Notes: generated by a model not told the origin, from the letters alone. A stretch of 60,480 nucleotides of DNA from SIG452 sp045656345 (GCA_045656345.1 JAZOQZ010000020.1:1-60480), one strand, 5' to 3'. Positions 23,089 through 32,090 are shown, counted from the stretch's first letter. A program made the numbers and translations.

Positions 23089-24570
23089 ATGTTTATTGAT
23101 ATTAAAAACAGACGAGAAGTGTTCTGGGAAGATTCTATGATTATTCCCGAACACACCACCGCAGAGCTAAAGCTTCATAACCCCATCAAAAAAGAACACA
23201 TTTTCACTTTTGATGCTCCCTGGGAGGCGGCAGGCGTTGGCTATGTGATTACCGTGAAAGACGGTGATTTATTCCGGATGTATTATGTGTGCGATGTTCC
23301 TGCAACCTTCGGAGTGTATTCCACCCGTGTGGTTTGTATGATGGAGTCTCATGATGGCAGAAACTGGATTCGCCCCAACCTTGGTCTGCACGAATGCAAC
23401 GGCAGCAAAGAAAACAATATCATTTTAGTGGCTCAAAAAAGCGAAACCTTAGAAGAACCTTTTGACAATTTTTTTGTGTTTATTGATGAAAATCCCGATT
23501 GCAAACCGGAAGAAAAATTCAAAGCCTTAGCTCTTTGCCGCAACTTAGAGGAAAAAGAACACATTCACTGGTTAAGCCCCCGTGAACTGTGGTTATACAC
23601 TTCTGCCGACGGCATTCATTTTGAAAGAAACCGCTTAGTGGTGGATTCCGACTTTGTGGGCAGAGGCGGATTTGACAGCATCAACACCGCCTGGTGGGAC
23701 AAGGATGATCAGAAATATCACTGCTTTGTGCGTGTGTTTATGAAAGACCGCGTTCGGGACATTAAATATATGCAGTCCACCGACTTTCAAAACTGGTCCG
23801 AACCCATCCTCTTAAACTACGGCGAAAGCGAAGAATATGAGTTATACACCAACCACATTATGAAATATTACCGTGCACCTCATATGTTTATCGGCTTCCC
23901 CGAACGGTATATCGAAAGACCTTCCCTTGGCAAAAACTTTGAGCAGATGAATGGCGAGGAAGGGGCGCGCTTACGAAAAGAACGTGCCGAAAATTTATCC
24001 CTCCGTATCGGTACCGCTGTGACGGAAGGCATCTTTATGTGCTCCCGTGACGGCTTAAACTGGAAACGCTATGACGATATGTTTTTCCCATTGCAGCAGG
24101 AACACACTCATAACTGGGCATACGGGGATTACAGTTGCCCTATGTACCCCTTGTTGGAAACTGATATGCCTGCCCCCTGGGACGGCAAAGAAATCTCCTT
24201 CTATGTGCCGGAGGGTTCCTTCTCCCCCAATCCTCATAAATTATACCGTCACAGTATCCGTTTAGACGGTTTTGCTTCCTATCACGCAGACTATGAGGTG
24301 AAGCAGGTAACCACCAAATCCATCCTGTTCACAGGAAATGAGTTGCACTTAAACTTCTCCACCTCCGCACTTGGCTGGATTTATGTGGATGTGTTAGACG
24401 CTAATAATAAACCTTTAGAAGAGTGGCACAGCTGCGAATTATTTGGCAACACTACCGACAGAACAGTGTACTTTGGCGACAGCAAAGACGTATCGTGCTT
24501 ACAGGGCAAAGTAATCCGTTTGCGCTTTACCATGCGCCAGGCAGATATTTACTCCTACAAATTTGAATAA
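23089..24570 (+). CDS. Five-bladed beta-propeller glycosidase-like protein, paralogue 1
   Basis: A 493-residue protein with repeated blade-like segments (KDGDLFRMYYV, SHDGRNWIRPNLG, STDFQNWSEP, CSRDGLNWKRYDD), typical of the GH32/43/68/130-like propeller fold. It has no signal peptide or membrane segment, so it is probably cytosolic. A C-terminal domain of about 100 residues (from about 392) looks like a beta-sandwich. I cannot assign a reaction or CAZy family. It lies 14 bp after rsmG and 47 bp before a close paralogue. Context with GH20 suggests breakdown of imported oligosaccharides. Confidence 0.7.
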   Translation: MFIDIKNRREVFWEDSMIIPEHTTAELKLHNPIKKEHIFTFDAPWEAAGVGYVITVKDGDLFRMYYVCDVPATFGVYSTRVVCMMESHDGRNWIRPNLGLHECNGSKENNIILVAQKSETLEEPFDNFFVFIDENPDCKPEEKFKALALCRNLEEKEHIHWLSPRELWLYTSADGIHFERNRLVVDSDFVGRGGFDSINTAWWDKDDQKYHCFVRVFMKDRVRDIKYMQSTDFQNWSEPILLNYGESEEYELYTNHIMKYYRAPHMFIGFPERYIERPSLGKNFEQMNGEEGARLRKERAENLSLRIGTAVTEGIFMCSRDGLNWKRYDDMFFPLQQEHTHNWAYGDYSCPMYPLLETDMPAPWDGKEISFYVPEGSFSPNPHKLYRHSIRLDGFASYHADYEVKQVTTKSILFTGNELHLNFSTSALGWIYVDVLDANNKPLEEWHSCELFGNTTDRTVYFGDSKDVSCLQGKVIRLRFTMRQADIYSYKFE

Positions 24571-24617
24571 TTGATTAAATTACTACTCATAAAAAGACAA
24601 AAAGAAAGGGACACACT

Positions 24618-26099
24618 ATGTTTATCGACATCAAAAACAGACGTGAAGTATTCTGGGAAGATTCCATGATTATTCCCGAACACACCACCGCAGAATTAAA
24701 ACTGCATCACCCCGTAAAAAAAGAATTTGCACTTGCCTTTGATGCTCCCTGGGAAGCAGCAGGCGTGGCTTATCCGATGACAGTAAAAGACGGCGACATC
24801 TACCGTATGTACTACGTTGCATCCCGCCCCAATATGCACGGGGCAGTGGGTACCCGTATCGTTTGTATGATGGAATCCACCGACTATGTCAATTGGACTC
24901 GTCCCAACGTGGGGATTCACGAATACGACGGCAGCACCGACAACAATATTATTTTAGTAAACTCTAATAACGACGATTACGGCGAACCCTTTGATAACTT
25001 CTTCGTGTTCATTGACGAAAACCCCGACTGTCTGCCTGAAGAAAAATACAAAGCCATTGCACTGTGCTACGATTACCACAAGCATAACCGTACCCATTGG
25101 CTCAGTCAGAGAGAAATGTGGTGCTACACTTCTCCTGATGGCATCCATTTCAAACGAAACTTCTTGGTAATGGATTCCGACACCGCAGTCCGTGGCGGAT
25201 TTGACAGTCAGAACGTGGCTTGGTGGGATAAAGAAGACAAAAAATATCACTGCTTTATCCGCGTGTTTATGAAAGACCGTGTGCGCGATATTAAATATAT
25301 GCACTCCACCGATTTTCGTAACTGGTCAGAACCAGTGCTCTTAAACTACGGCGAAAGCGAAGAATATCAGCTTTATACCAACGAAATTATGAAATACCCC
25401 AGAGCACCCCATATGTTTATCGGGTTCCCCATGCGCTATGTGGAAAGAACCTCTTTGGGCAAAAACTTTGAGCAGATGGGCGGCGAAGAAGGAAAACGTC
25501 TCCGCTTTGAACGTGCCGAAACCAAAGAGCTCAGAATGGGTACCGCTATTACCGACTGTCTGTTTATGTGCTCCCGTGACGGCGTAAACTGGAAACGGTA
25601 TGACGAAATGTTTTTAGAACGGGAAGAGGAACATCCCTATAACTGGTCCTACGGTGATTTTTCCACACCTGTTTATCCCTTTATTGAAACCAAAATGCCT
25701 GCTCCCTGGGAAGGAACCGAAATTTCTTTCTTTGTGCAGGAATTCGCACGTCCCGGGTTCCCGGCAACCTTATACCGCCACTGTATGCGTTTGGACGGCT
25801 TCGCTTCCTACCACGCAGATTACGACGTGAAACAGGTCACCACCAAATCCATCTTATTTACAGGAAACGAACTGCACTTAAACTTCTCCACCTCTGCACT
25901 TGGCTGGATTTATGTGGACGTGTTGGATGCCAACAACAAGCCCTTAGAAGGTTGGCACAGCTGCGAACTGTTTGGTAACACCACCGACAGAACCGTTTAT
26001 TTCGGTGATTCCAAAGATGTTTCATCGCTTCAGGGCAAAGTAATCCGTTTAAGATTCACTATGCGCAGTGCAGACATTTATTCTTACAAATTTGAATAA
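24618..26099 (+). CDS. Five-bladed beta-propeller glycosidase-like protein, paralogue 2
   Basis: Tandem paralogue of the preceding gene, exactly the same length (493 residues). The first 30 residues are identical and the last 102 differ at only four positions, while the middle (substrate-facing blades) differs more. Many synonymous changes separate the conserved ends, so the duplication is not brand new and selection has preserved the ends. No signal peptide. AAAGAAAGGGA provides the ribosome site. The pattern suggests two related enzymes with different substrate preference; no reaction can be assigned. Confidence 0.7.
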   Translation: MFIDIKNRREVFWEDSMIIPEHTTAELKLHHPVKKEFALAFDAPWEAAGVAYPMTVKDGDIYRMYYVASRPNMHGAVGTRIVCMMESTDYVNWTRPNVGIHEYDGSTDNNIILVNSNNDDYGEPFDNFFVFIDENPDCLPEEKYKAIALCYDYHKHNRTHWLSQREMWCYTSPDGIHFKRNFLVMDSDTAVRGGFDSQNVAWWDKEDKKYHCFIRVFMKDRVRDIKYMHSTDFRNWSEPVLLNYGESEEYQLYTNEIMKYPRAPHMFIGFPMRYVERTSLGKNFEQMGGEEGKRLRFERAETKELRMGTAITDCLFMCSRDGVNWKRYDEMFLEREEEHPYNWSYGDFSTPVYPFIETKMPAPWEGTEISFFVQEFARPGFPATLYRHCMRLDGFASYHADYDVKQVTTKSILFTGNELHLNFSTSALGWIYVDVLDANNKPLEGWHSCELFGNTTDRTVYFGDSKDVSSLQGKVIRLRFTMRSADIYSYKFE

Positions 26100-26120
26100 T
26101 CCAAAAAAAGGAGAAAAACC

Positions 26121-27836
26121 ATGCTTCATTTAATCCCCACCCCGAAAACTCTGGTGGAAATTCGCGTTTCTTTAACAAAGAAAGAGCTCTCTTTGTCTTG
26201 TGCATTAACCGATGCAAGACTCCAAAAAGCTATAGAAAAGCTTCCTTTGGCAGAAGGCGGAATTCCGCTGTATATTTCTTATGAAGAAAAAGGAGGCGAG
26301 GGTTACACCCTTACCTTAACCAACGAAAAAGCAGAAATCATCGGCGAAAGTGCACAGGCTGCCTTCTACGGTATTCAGACTTTACGTCAGATTTTTACCC
26401 ATGATAGCATCACCGAATTAACCATTTCCGATGCTCCCGATATGGGATACCGCGGTTTCTATCACGACACCACCCGAGGCAAAGTGCCGAAAGTGGAAAC
26501 CTTAAAGAATCTGATTGACCAGATGGCATACTACAAATTAAATTCCCTGCAGTTTTATGTGGAACATTCCTTTGATTTTAAAGAGTATGCAGGCACCAAA
26601 GAGAAAACAGGTTACTTCACCGCAGAAGAAATCAAAGAACTTGACGACTACTGCTACGAAAACTTTATTGAGTTTATCCCCTCTTTATCCTGCTTCGGTC
26701 ACTTATACGAACTCTTAGAACAGCCCCAGTATCAGCATTTAAGAGAATTAGACACTTTCGAACAGGAATATATGACCTGGTGGGAAAGAATGGCACATCA
26801 CACCATCGACCCCACAAATCCCGAAAGCTTTGAAGTGATTAAAAGCTTAATCGACCAGTATATGCCCTTATTCCGCAGCAACAAATTCAACATCTGTTGC
26901 GACGAAACCTTCGATTTGCAGATTGGCCGTCACTGGAATGGCAATGCGGGAAATCTTTACATTGAGTTTGTAAAGAAACTGGTAAATTACCTGCAGTCCA
27001 AAGGCAAAACCGTTATGATGTGGGCAGATATTTTACTGCATCACCCCGAGGTGATTTCCGAATTACCTGCCGACGGTATCGAATACTTAAACTGGTGGTA
27101 TGAACCCGAAATCCACGAAAACGATATTGAGCTCTTTGAAAAAATGAAGAAACCTCAGATTGTATGTCCCGCTACCTGGAGCTGGGAAGGCGTTGTGGAA
27201 TGGGTGGAAAAAGAAGAAGGCAACATCTGCAATATGATTAACGCAGGTTACCGTCACGGTGCCAAAGGTGTGTTAAACACCAACTGGGGTGACTTCGGTA
27301 ATCCCTGTACCATCGAGCTGGCTCTCTACGGTATGGTATTGGGCGGTGCAAAAGGCTGGACTGTTGCTACCGAACCCACCGACAGCTTTAAGGCAGACGT
27401 AAATCATCTGCTGTATGAAAATGAAAAAGGCTACCACTATTTAAGAACCTTAAGTGACTGTCAGAAAGATTTACGTTTCACCTTTGTGGCAAACGCTTAT
27501 TCCAACATTTTATACACCAAAAAACGTCTGTTTGACGCTCCCTCTCCTAAAAGAGTGGAAGAAATCAGAACCATCTGTAAAAATGTGATGGACGAATTAT
27601 CCAATCAAACCTGGAAGCAGGATGAATTCCGCAAACAAATGATGATCTCCGCAGAAGGTATCATCGTGATGGACGAACTTCTTGCCAAAGTGGCAGGCTA
27701 TTCTATCGAAAGAAAATCCGACACCAAAGCATGGCTTGAAAAATTCTCGGAAGACTGGCTTAAAAAGAACAAAAAGAGCGAGTTAGACGCGGTAATGGAT
27801 ATTTTCTTAACCTTAGACAAACACTACGGCAACTAA
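26121..27836 (+). CDS. GH20-family beta-N-acetylhexosaminidase-like enzyme
   Basis: A 571-residue glycoside hydrolase family 20 protein. Residues 1-105 form the GH20b-like domain (ending AAFYGIQTLRQIF) and the TIM barrel begins at DMGYRGFYHDTTRG. The Asp-Glu catalytic pair is in FNICCDETFDL. GH20 enzymes remove terminal N-acetylglucosamine or N-acetylgalactosamine by substrate-assisted catalysis. No signal peptide, so the substrate is intracellular. It follows the two propeller genes by 21 bp and precedes a strong terminator, so the three form a small glycan-use cassette. Confidence 0.88.
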   Translation: MLHLIPTPKTLVEIRVSLTKKELSLSCALTDARLQKAIEKLPLAEGGIPLYISYEEKGGEGYTLTLTNEKAEIIGESAQAAFYGIQTLRQIFTHDSITELTISDAPDMGYRGFYHDTTRGKVPKVETLKNLIDQMAYYKLNSLQFYVEHSFDFKEYAGTKEKTGYFTAEEIKELDDYCYENFIEFIPSLSCFGHLYELLEQPQYQHLRELDTFEQEYMTWWERMAHHTIDPTNPESFEVIKSLIDQYMPLFRSNKFNICCDETFDLQIGRHWNGNAGNLYIEFVKKLVNYLQSKGKTVMMWADILLHHPEVISELPADGIEYLNWWYEPEIHENDIELFEKMKKPQIVCPATWSWEGVVEWVEKEEGNICNMINAGYRHGAKGVLNTNWGDFGNPCTIELALYGMVLGGAKGWTVATEPTDSFKADVNHLLYENEKGYHYLRTLSDCQKDLRFTFVANAYSNILYTKKRLFDAPSPKRVEEIRTICKNVMDELSNQTWKQDEFRKQMMISAEGIIVMDELLAKVAGYSIERKSDTKAWLEKFSEDWLKKNKKSELDAVMDIFLTLDKHYGN

Positions 27837-27851
27837 GAAACCAAATACAAG

Positions 27852-27889
27852 AAAAAAGCACTTGCATTTTGATATGCAAGTGCTTTTTT
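27852..27889. terminator. Bidirectional terminator after the GH20 gene
   Basis: A perfect 16-bp inverted repeat (AAAAAAGCACTTGCAT and its complement) has a 6-nt loop and T-runs on both strands. It ends the rightward operon and the leftward marR-degV-HAD unit. Confidence 0.95.
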
Positions 27890-27918
27890 CTTTGGTGGAA
27901 ATATTTCAGTCTGTTTAT

Positions 27919-28626
27919 TTATAATGATTTCAAATAAGTAAGAAGTTCATCCCAGCTTCCGTTCGGATAGCGGGAAATATCACGGTTTTCGTGATTGATC
28001 AGGCAATCGGTATGTAAGAACACTTTCATTCCCAACTCCTCTGCCACCATATCGTCTGCCACATCGTTGCCCACCATTACGCATTCTTCGGGCAACAAGT
28101 TGCATTTTGCCAAAATATCCTTGTAATAATTAAGATTGGGCTTGGAATGAAAACTGTTTTCATAGGTGGTGTAATGACAAAAATCATCTATCAAAAGTCC
28201 TGCCCAACCAAGACGCTTCTTCGTGGCAATGGCAGGAAAAATAGGGTTGGTGGCAAGGATTCTTAAGATGCCCTGCTCTTTTAAATATGCCACGGTTTCT
28301 TTTGCCTTAGGGTGACTGCCGCAAACTTCCTGAACCTTATCAAACTCGGTCTGATAAAAACGGTCAAAATGGGGAATATCTTTTTTGGCATTCTCTCCGT
28401 AATGGTTACAGAAGGAATTCCAGAATACGGTTTCATTGACCTGTTCCCCGTTGTTACGAATCATTTCTTCGGTGCCCTGCCAGATTGCATCCACCAGCTC
28501 CTTAGGGTCGTATCCGTGAGGTGCCAGGGCTTTTGCCAGTCCTTTAAAATAGGTTTTCACAAACACATCCTGATCCATAGGGAGCAGGGTGCCGTCCAAA
28601 TCAAATAATACTGCTTTTAAGGCCAT
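27919..28626 (-). CDS. HAD-superfamily hydrolase
   Basis: A 235-residue HAD phosphatase. Motif I is FDLDGTLLP at the N-terminus, motif II Thr is in RILATNP, and motif IV is MVGNDVADDMVAEELG. The cap region is alpha-helical (type C1). The substrate is unknown; a phosphorylated metabolite is likely for this class. It lies 9 bp after degV and shares its operon with degV and a MarR regulator. Confidence 0.85.
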   Translation of the reverse strand: MALKAVLFDLDGTLLPMDQDVFVKTYFKGLAKALAPHGYDPKELVDAIWQGTEEMIRNNGEQVNETVFWNSFCNHYGENAKKDIPHFDRFYQTEFDKVQEVCGSHPKAKETVAYLKEQGILRILATNPIFPAIATKKRLGWAGLLIDDFCHYTTYENSFHSKPNLNYYKDILAKCNLLPEECVMVGNDVADDMVAEELGMKVFLHTDCLINHENRDISRYPNGSWDELLTYLKSL

Positions 28627-28635
28627 ATCTTCCCT

Positions 28636-29475
28636 CTATTTTGCAAAGAATGCAATAGCAACGATACCGGGCCCTGCGTGAGTACCGATGGTGCTTCCCA
28701 TCAGAATGGATTCTTTGGGTGCATTGCCATCTTTCCAGAAATCTTTGGTTTGTTCTAAGAATAATTTTACCCCTTCGTCACTCTGACCGCTATGTCCGAA
28801 TAACACAGGTTTGGTATAATCGATTTCGCCCACTTTTTTGATTTCTTCAATCAGTGCCTGATTTCCCAGCTTCGCACCTCTTGCTTTGCCAATCTGATGA
28901 ATGGCACCGTCATACACTTTTACGATGGGTTTAATGTTTAATAAACCGCCCACCAAGGATACCACGCCGGAAATTCTGCCACCCATTTTTAAGTATTTTA
29001 AGGTGTCTACCATAGCAATGATATATAATTTATCTTTGATGGAATCTAAAATGTCTTTGATTTCTTTGGCGGATTTTCCTTCCTCACACAAACGAAGAGC
29101 ATATTCAATCATAACACCGGATCCAACTGCAACGTTACCGGAATCCACTAAGTAAATATTGTCGAATTCTTTGGATGCAATATGAGCACTCTGGCAGGTG
29201 CCGGATAAACCGGATGCCACCGTAATTACCACAGCTTCGTCTCCTGCATCAGCCACTTTCTGAAACTCATCCCGAAACGCTTCAGGAGTTACCTGAGAGG
29301 TGGTGGGAAGAGTCTCCACAGTTTCTAATCTTTTGTAAAATTCTTCGTTGGTGATGGTGATGCCGTCGATAAATTCTTCTTCACCAAAACGAACGGTCAG
29401 CGGAATGACGGTGGTCAGCGCTCTGCGGTCTGCCATTAAATTTGCAGTGGAATCAATAATAATTCTTGTTTTCAT
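28636..29475 (-). CDS. DegV-family fatty-acid-binding protein
   Basis: A 279-residue DegV/FakB-type protein. The family binds a fatty acid in a deep pocket and presents it to the FakA kinase for acyl-phosphate formation. The N-terminus MKTRIIIDSTANL and the TTSQVTPEAF and GSGVMIEYAL segments fit the family. The ATG at 29473-29475 follows GGGAGA; the longer frame to 29532 overlaps the MarR gene. Lipid ligand and partner are inferred from the family only. Confidence 0.88.
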   Translation of the reverse strand: MKTRIIIDSTANLMADRRALTTVIPLTVRFGEEEFIDGITITNEEFYKRLETVETLPTTSQVTPEAFRDEFQKVADAGDEAVVITVASGLSGTCQSAHIASKEFDNIYLVDSGNVAVGSGVMIEYALRLCEEGKSAKEIKDILDSIKDKLYIIAMVDTLKYLKMGGRISGVVSLVGGLLNIKPIVKVYDGAIHQIGKARGAKLGNQALIEEIKKVGEIDYTKPVLFGHSGQSDEGVKLFLEQTKDFWKDGNAPKESILMGSTIGTHAGPGIVAIAFFAK

Positions 29476-29491
29476 AATTGTTCTCCCTGTA

Positions 29492-29938
29492 TTATAAGCC
29501 TTTTCTGGTAATTTCCTGCAGATTTTTTGCAATCACCTGCAGGGCATAATAAAAATGTTCTCGTTCTTCATCGCTCAGACCGTTGCCACCTTTTTCCACC
29601 GCCATTTTTATGCGTTCGCGGAGTTCATAAGTGGCTTTTTTTCCTTCTTCGGTCAAACGGATTTTGGCACGGTAACCGTTGGCACCTCCCTGCTCTCGTG
29701 TTACCAGACCTTTTTTCTCCATCTCGGAAATAATGCGGGAAGCTTCCGCTTTATCTCTGTGACAAATCTCACACAGATTGGTGCAGGTTAACCCTTCTTC
29801 GCTTTTATAAAGAGCAATCATATACACAGAAGCTCTCCCCTTTAATCCAAAGGGTTTTAATTCTTCATTCGCAATTTTATTCCAAGCTGCAGTGAGTTGC
29901 GTTAAACCCAATGAAAAAATTTCAAAACGTCCGATCAT
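29492..29938 (-). CDS. MarR-family transcriptional regulator
   Basis: A 148-residue winged-helix regulator with the MarR pattern: helices, then the HTH region LTCTNLCEICHRDKAEASRIISEMEKKGLV and the wing around GYRAKIRLTEEGKKA. Family members are dimers that repress nearby genes and release DNA on binding small molecules. It starts the marR-degV-HAD unit and is divergent from the secreted cyclophilin. A GTTGA-CATT-TCAAC palindrome overlaps its own -35 box and is a candidate autoregulatory operator. Confidence 0.88.
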   Translation of the reverse strand: MIGRFEIFSLGLTQLTAAWNKIANEELKPFGLKGRASVYMIALYKSEEGLTCTNLCEICHRDKAEASRIISEMEKKGLVTREQGGANGYRAKIRLTEEGKKATYELRERIKMAVEKGGNGLSDEEREHFYYALQVIAKNLQEITRKGL

Positions 29939-29981
29939 AACATGATCACCTCACAAAACATACCTACTGATTATATAACAT

Positions 29982-30010
29982 ATTGTATCACAAAGATGTT
30001 GAAATGTCAA
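29982..30010 (-). promoter_or_regulatory. Sigma-A promoter and candidate operator of marR-degV-HAD
   Basis: TTGACA (30005-30010), 17 bp, TACAAT (29982-29987) on the minus strand. A short palindrome (GTTGA/TCAAC) overlaps the -35 box, in the right place for MarR-type repression. Confidence 0.82.
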
Positions 30011-30067
30011 CGAGTTTTTTGAAGAATTTTAACCTTGCTTCAAACATACATTGCATTTTACCATACC

Positions 30068-30096
30068 TTGACAAAAAAATGCATTGATGTTATACT
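30068..30096 (+). promoter_or_regulatory. Sigma-A promoter of the secreted cyclophilin
   Basis: TTGACA (30068-30073), 17 bp, TATACT (30091-30096), placed 22 bp before the ATG at 30119. It diverges from the marR promoter, with 57 bp between the two -35 boxes. Confidence 0.85.
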
Positions 30097-30118
30097 GATT
30101 GTGAAAGGAGTTAGTGGT

Positions 30119-31669
30119 ATGAAATATAAATTAAGAGGACTTTTTATCGGAATTATTTTAGGAGCAATCGTTTCTTCTATAACTGCATTTGCAACGACCT
30201 CCACACTGACAAAAAATGTAACCTACCGTAATATTAAAATTGTGGTGGACAAAAACCAAATCACCCCCACCGATGCCAACGGAAACTACGTGGAACCCTT
30301 TATCATGGACGGCACCACCTATCTGCCCGTAAGAGCAGTTGCAAACGCTTTTGGCAAAGATGTGACCTGGGATGATGCCACCAACACCGTTTCTCTTGAG
30401 GAGCAATCTGTTGAAACAGAACATCTTGTGGGTACTTATACCATAGAAAACTACAAAGTTCTTGGCGTACAAAAGCTCACTCTCATCATCAACAAAGACA
30501 ATACCGGTTCTATGACAGACGAAAGTCAAACAACAGATTTTACTTGGGTACAAAATGAAAACCAACTCACATTAACTCCCGTCGACACACAATTGGAATC
30601 CGCAATCCTGACCATAGATGGCAACCATCTGATTTCAGAAGAAGATGCCTTATACTTTACCAAAATCAAAGAGAATGTGAGTCCCAAAGAAAATGGCACT
30701 TCTGCCACTCTGCAAAAAGATGTGACCTACCGTGATATTAAAATCGTAATAGACGGCAATGCAATCACTCCCACCGATGCCAACGGAAATCCCGTGGAAC
30801 CCTTCATTATGGATGGCACCACCTATCTTCCTGTAAGAGCAGTTGCCAATGCTTTTGGAAAAGAAGTTGGCTGGGATGATGCCACCAACACTGTTTCTCT
30901 GGGTGTGCAACCCACAAATGTTACCAGCATTGTGGGTACCTATGTTTTGGAAAGTTCCGATCCCACCACCACTGAAAACTACATTCTCATCTTAAAAGAA
31001 AACAATAAAGGGTCTCTGTCAAACGGATATGATACTGTACAGTTAACCTGGTCCCAAAGCGGGAACACTCTTACGCTGATTCCCCCAAATGATAATGAAA
31101 ACTATTTCACCCTGATTATAGATGGTGACCGTTTGATTTCAGGTGATGAAGGAGACACCGAAGCTTTTATCAAAACAGATTCCGTTCCGAATCCGAGAGC
31201 AGCTGTTACCATGAAAACCGTTACCGTGGATAAAAGCGATGCCGATAAACCCATCGTAACCATCGAAATGGAAAACGGCGGCATCATCAAAATGGAGCTG
31301 TATCCCGATGTGGCTCCCATCAGTGTGGAAAACTTTATTTCCTTAATTGAAAAAGACTTCTATGATGGGTTAACCTTCCACAGAAACATTCCAGACTTTG
31401 TGATTCAGGGCGGTTGTCCTGTGGGGAACGGTACAGGGGGACCCGGCTACACCATCAAAGGTGAATTTTCCTCCAACGGCGTGGAAAACAACTTAAAACA
31501 TACCCGTGGCGTTCTTTCCATGGCAAGAGCTCAGAATCCTGACTCTGCAGGAAGTCAGTTCTTTATTATGCACGCAGACGCTCCCCATTTAGACGGCGAA
31601 TATGCCGCATTCGGAAAAGTTATCGAAGGGATGGACGTGGTGGATGCCATCGCCACCTCCGGTATGTAA
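30119..31669 (+). CDS. Secreted modular cyclophilin-type peptidyl-prolyl isomerase
   Basis: A 516-residue exported protein. Residues 1-27 are a signal peptide. Two copper-amine-oxidase-N-like domains (about 33-93 and 202-261) share PFIMDGTTYLPVRAVANAFGK. Each is followed by a lipocalin-like beta domain (about 103-184 and 271-352). A cyclophilin domain starts near 378, with FHRNIPDFVIQGG and AGSQFFIMHADAPHLDGEYA. It should speed proline isomerisation of extracellular or wall proteins. The protein stops at VVDAIATSGM, apparently lacking the usual last beta strand of cyclophilins. The ATG follows AAAGGAG; an upstream ATG at 30035 lies before the promoter and is rejected. Confidence 0.88.
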   Translation: MKYKLRGLFIGIILGAIVSSITAFATTSTLTKNVTYRNIKIVVDKNQITPTDANGNYVEPFIMDGTTYLPVRAVANAFGKDVTWDDATNTVSLEEQSVETEHLVGTYTIENYKVLGVQKLTLIINKDNTGSMTDESQTTDFTWVQNENQLTLTPVDTQLESAILTIDGNHLISEEDALYFTKIKENVSPKENGTSATLQKDVTYRDIKIVIDGNAITPTDANGNPVEPFIMDGTTYLPVRAVANAFGKEVGWDDATNTVSLGVQPTNVTSIVGTYVLESSDPTTTENYILILKENNKGSLSNGYDTVQLTWSQSGNTLTLIPPNDNENYFTLIIDGDRLISGDEGDTEAFIKTDSVPNPRAAVTMKTVTVDKSDADKPIVTIEMENGGIIKMELYPDVAPISVENFISLIEKDFYDGLTFHRNIPDFVIQGGCPVGNGTGGPGYTIKGEFSSNGVENNLKHTRGVLSMARAQNPDSAGSQFFIMHADAPHLDGEYAAFGKVIEGMDVVDAIATSGM

Positions 31670-31682
31670 CAAAGTAATACAC

Positions 31683-31714
31683 AAAAAAAAGCATCCGTTT
31701 TGGATGCTTTTTTT
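31683..31714 (+). terminator. Terminator after the cyclophilin gene
   Basis: GCATCC-GTTTT-GGATGC is flanked by an A-run and TTTTTTT, 14 bp after the stop codon. This is a standard intrinsic terminator. Confidence 0.93.
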
Positions 31715-31738
31715 GTAGAAATTCATCGTAAAATGAGA

Positions 31739-31833
31739 GAGCCACGCTCGTCTGTCTCATAACCCTTTTGTTTTAATAAGTTTTGTTTCTTATAAAAGAA
31801 AAAGGCATCTCATTTGAGATGCCTTATGGTTGC
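31739..31833 (-). repeat. 95-bp exact repeat, distal copy
   Basis: Identical over 95 bp to 31996-32090, in the same orientation and 257 bp away. Read leftward, each copy carries the sequence immediately downstream of tRNA-fMet: the tRNA 3' end, the GGCATCTCA/TGAGATGCC terminator and about 60 bp beyond. Confidence 0.95.
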
Positions 31834-31869
31834 AGGAGGCGTGTTACGAACCACCGACCTTCGGGTTAT
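31827..31869 (-). pseudogene. Decayed 3' half of tRNA-fMet
   Basis: This segment matches the encoded CCA end, T-arm and 3' anticodon-stem side of the intact tRNA-fMet. Changes in the acceptor/T-arm strand (TGTTAC in place of GATTT) destroy the T stem. Similarity stops at the anticodon, so no functional tRNA is encoded. The break at the middle of a tRNA resembles attachment-site duplication. Confidence 0.7.
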
Positions 31870-31893
31870 CACTTCGTGCCGGTTTGCGGTGCC

Positions 31894-31989
31894 CAAAACT
31901 GCCAACGCTTCGCTGCTCGCTCACCGCAGTTTTGACCGCTGCACCAATGGTCACTCTCTCGGACCGCATCGCGGCGTTCGTGACCATTG
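31894..31989. repeat. Two tandem palindromes in a GC-rich insert
   Basis: CAAAACTGC pairs with GCAGTTTTG (31894-31902 with 31926-31934). CAATGGTCAC pairs with GTGACCATTG (31945-31954 with 31980-31989). Both are perfect, and the second encloses CCGC-ATC-GCGG. A third stem, ACGAGC/GCTCGT, follows at 31994-32008. They fill the unique 162 bp between the two 95-bp repeats. No coding frame is credible. Confidence 0.75.
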
Positions 31990-31995
31990 CCCAAC

Positions 31996-32083
31996 GAGCC
32001 ACGCTCGTCTGTCTCATAACCCTTTTGTTTTAATAAGTTTTGTTTCTTATAAAAGAAAAAGGCATCTCATTTGAGATGCCTTA

Positions 32084-32090
<7 letters not shown>
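31996..32090 (-). repeat. 95-bp exact repeat, proximal copy
   Basis: This is the copy joined to the intact tRNA-fMet; identical to 31739-31833. It contains the tRNA terminator hairpin (about 32059-32083), followed in the leftward direction by TTTTTCTTTT. Confidence 0.95.
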
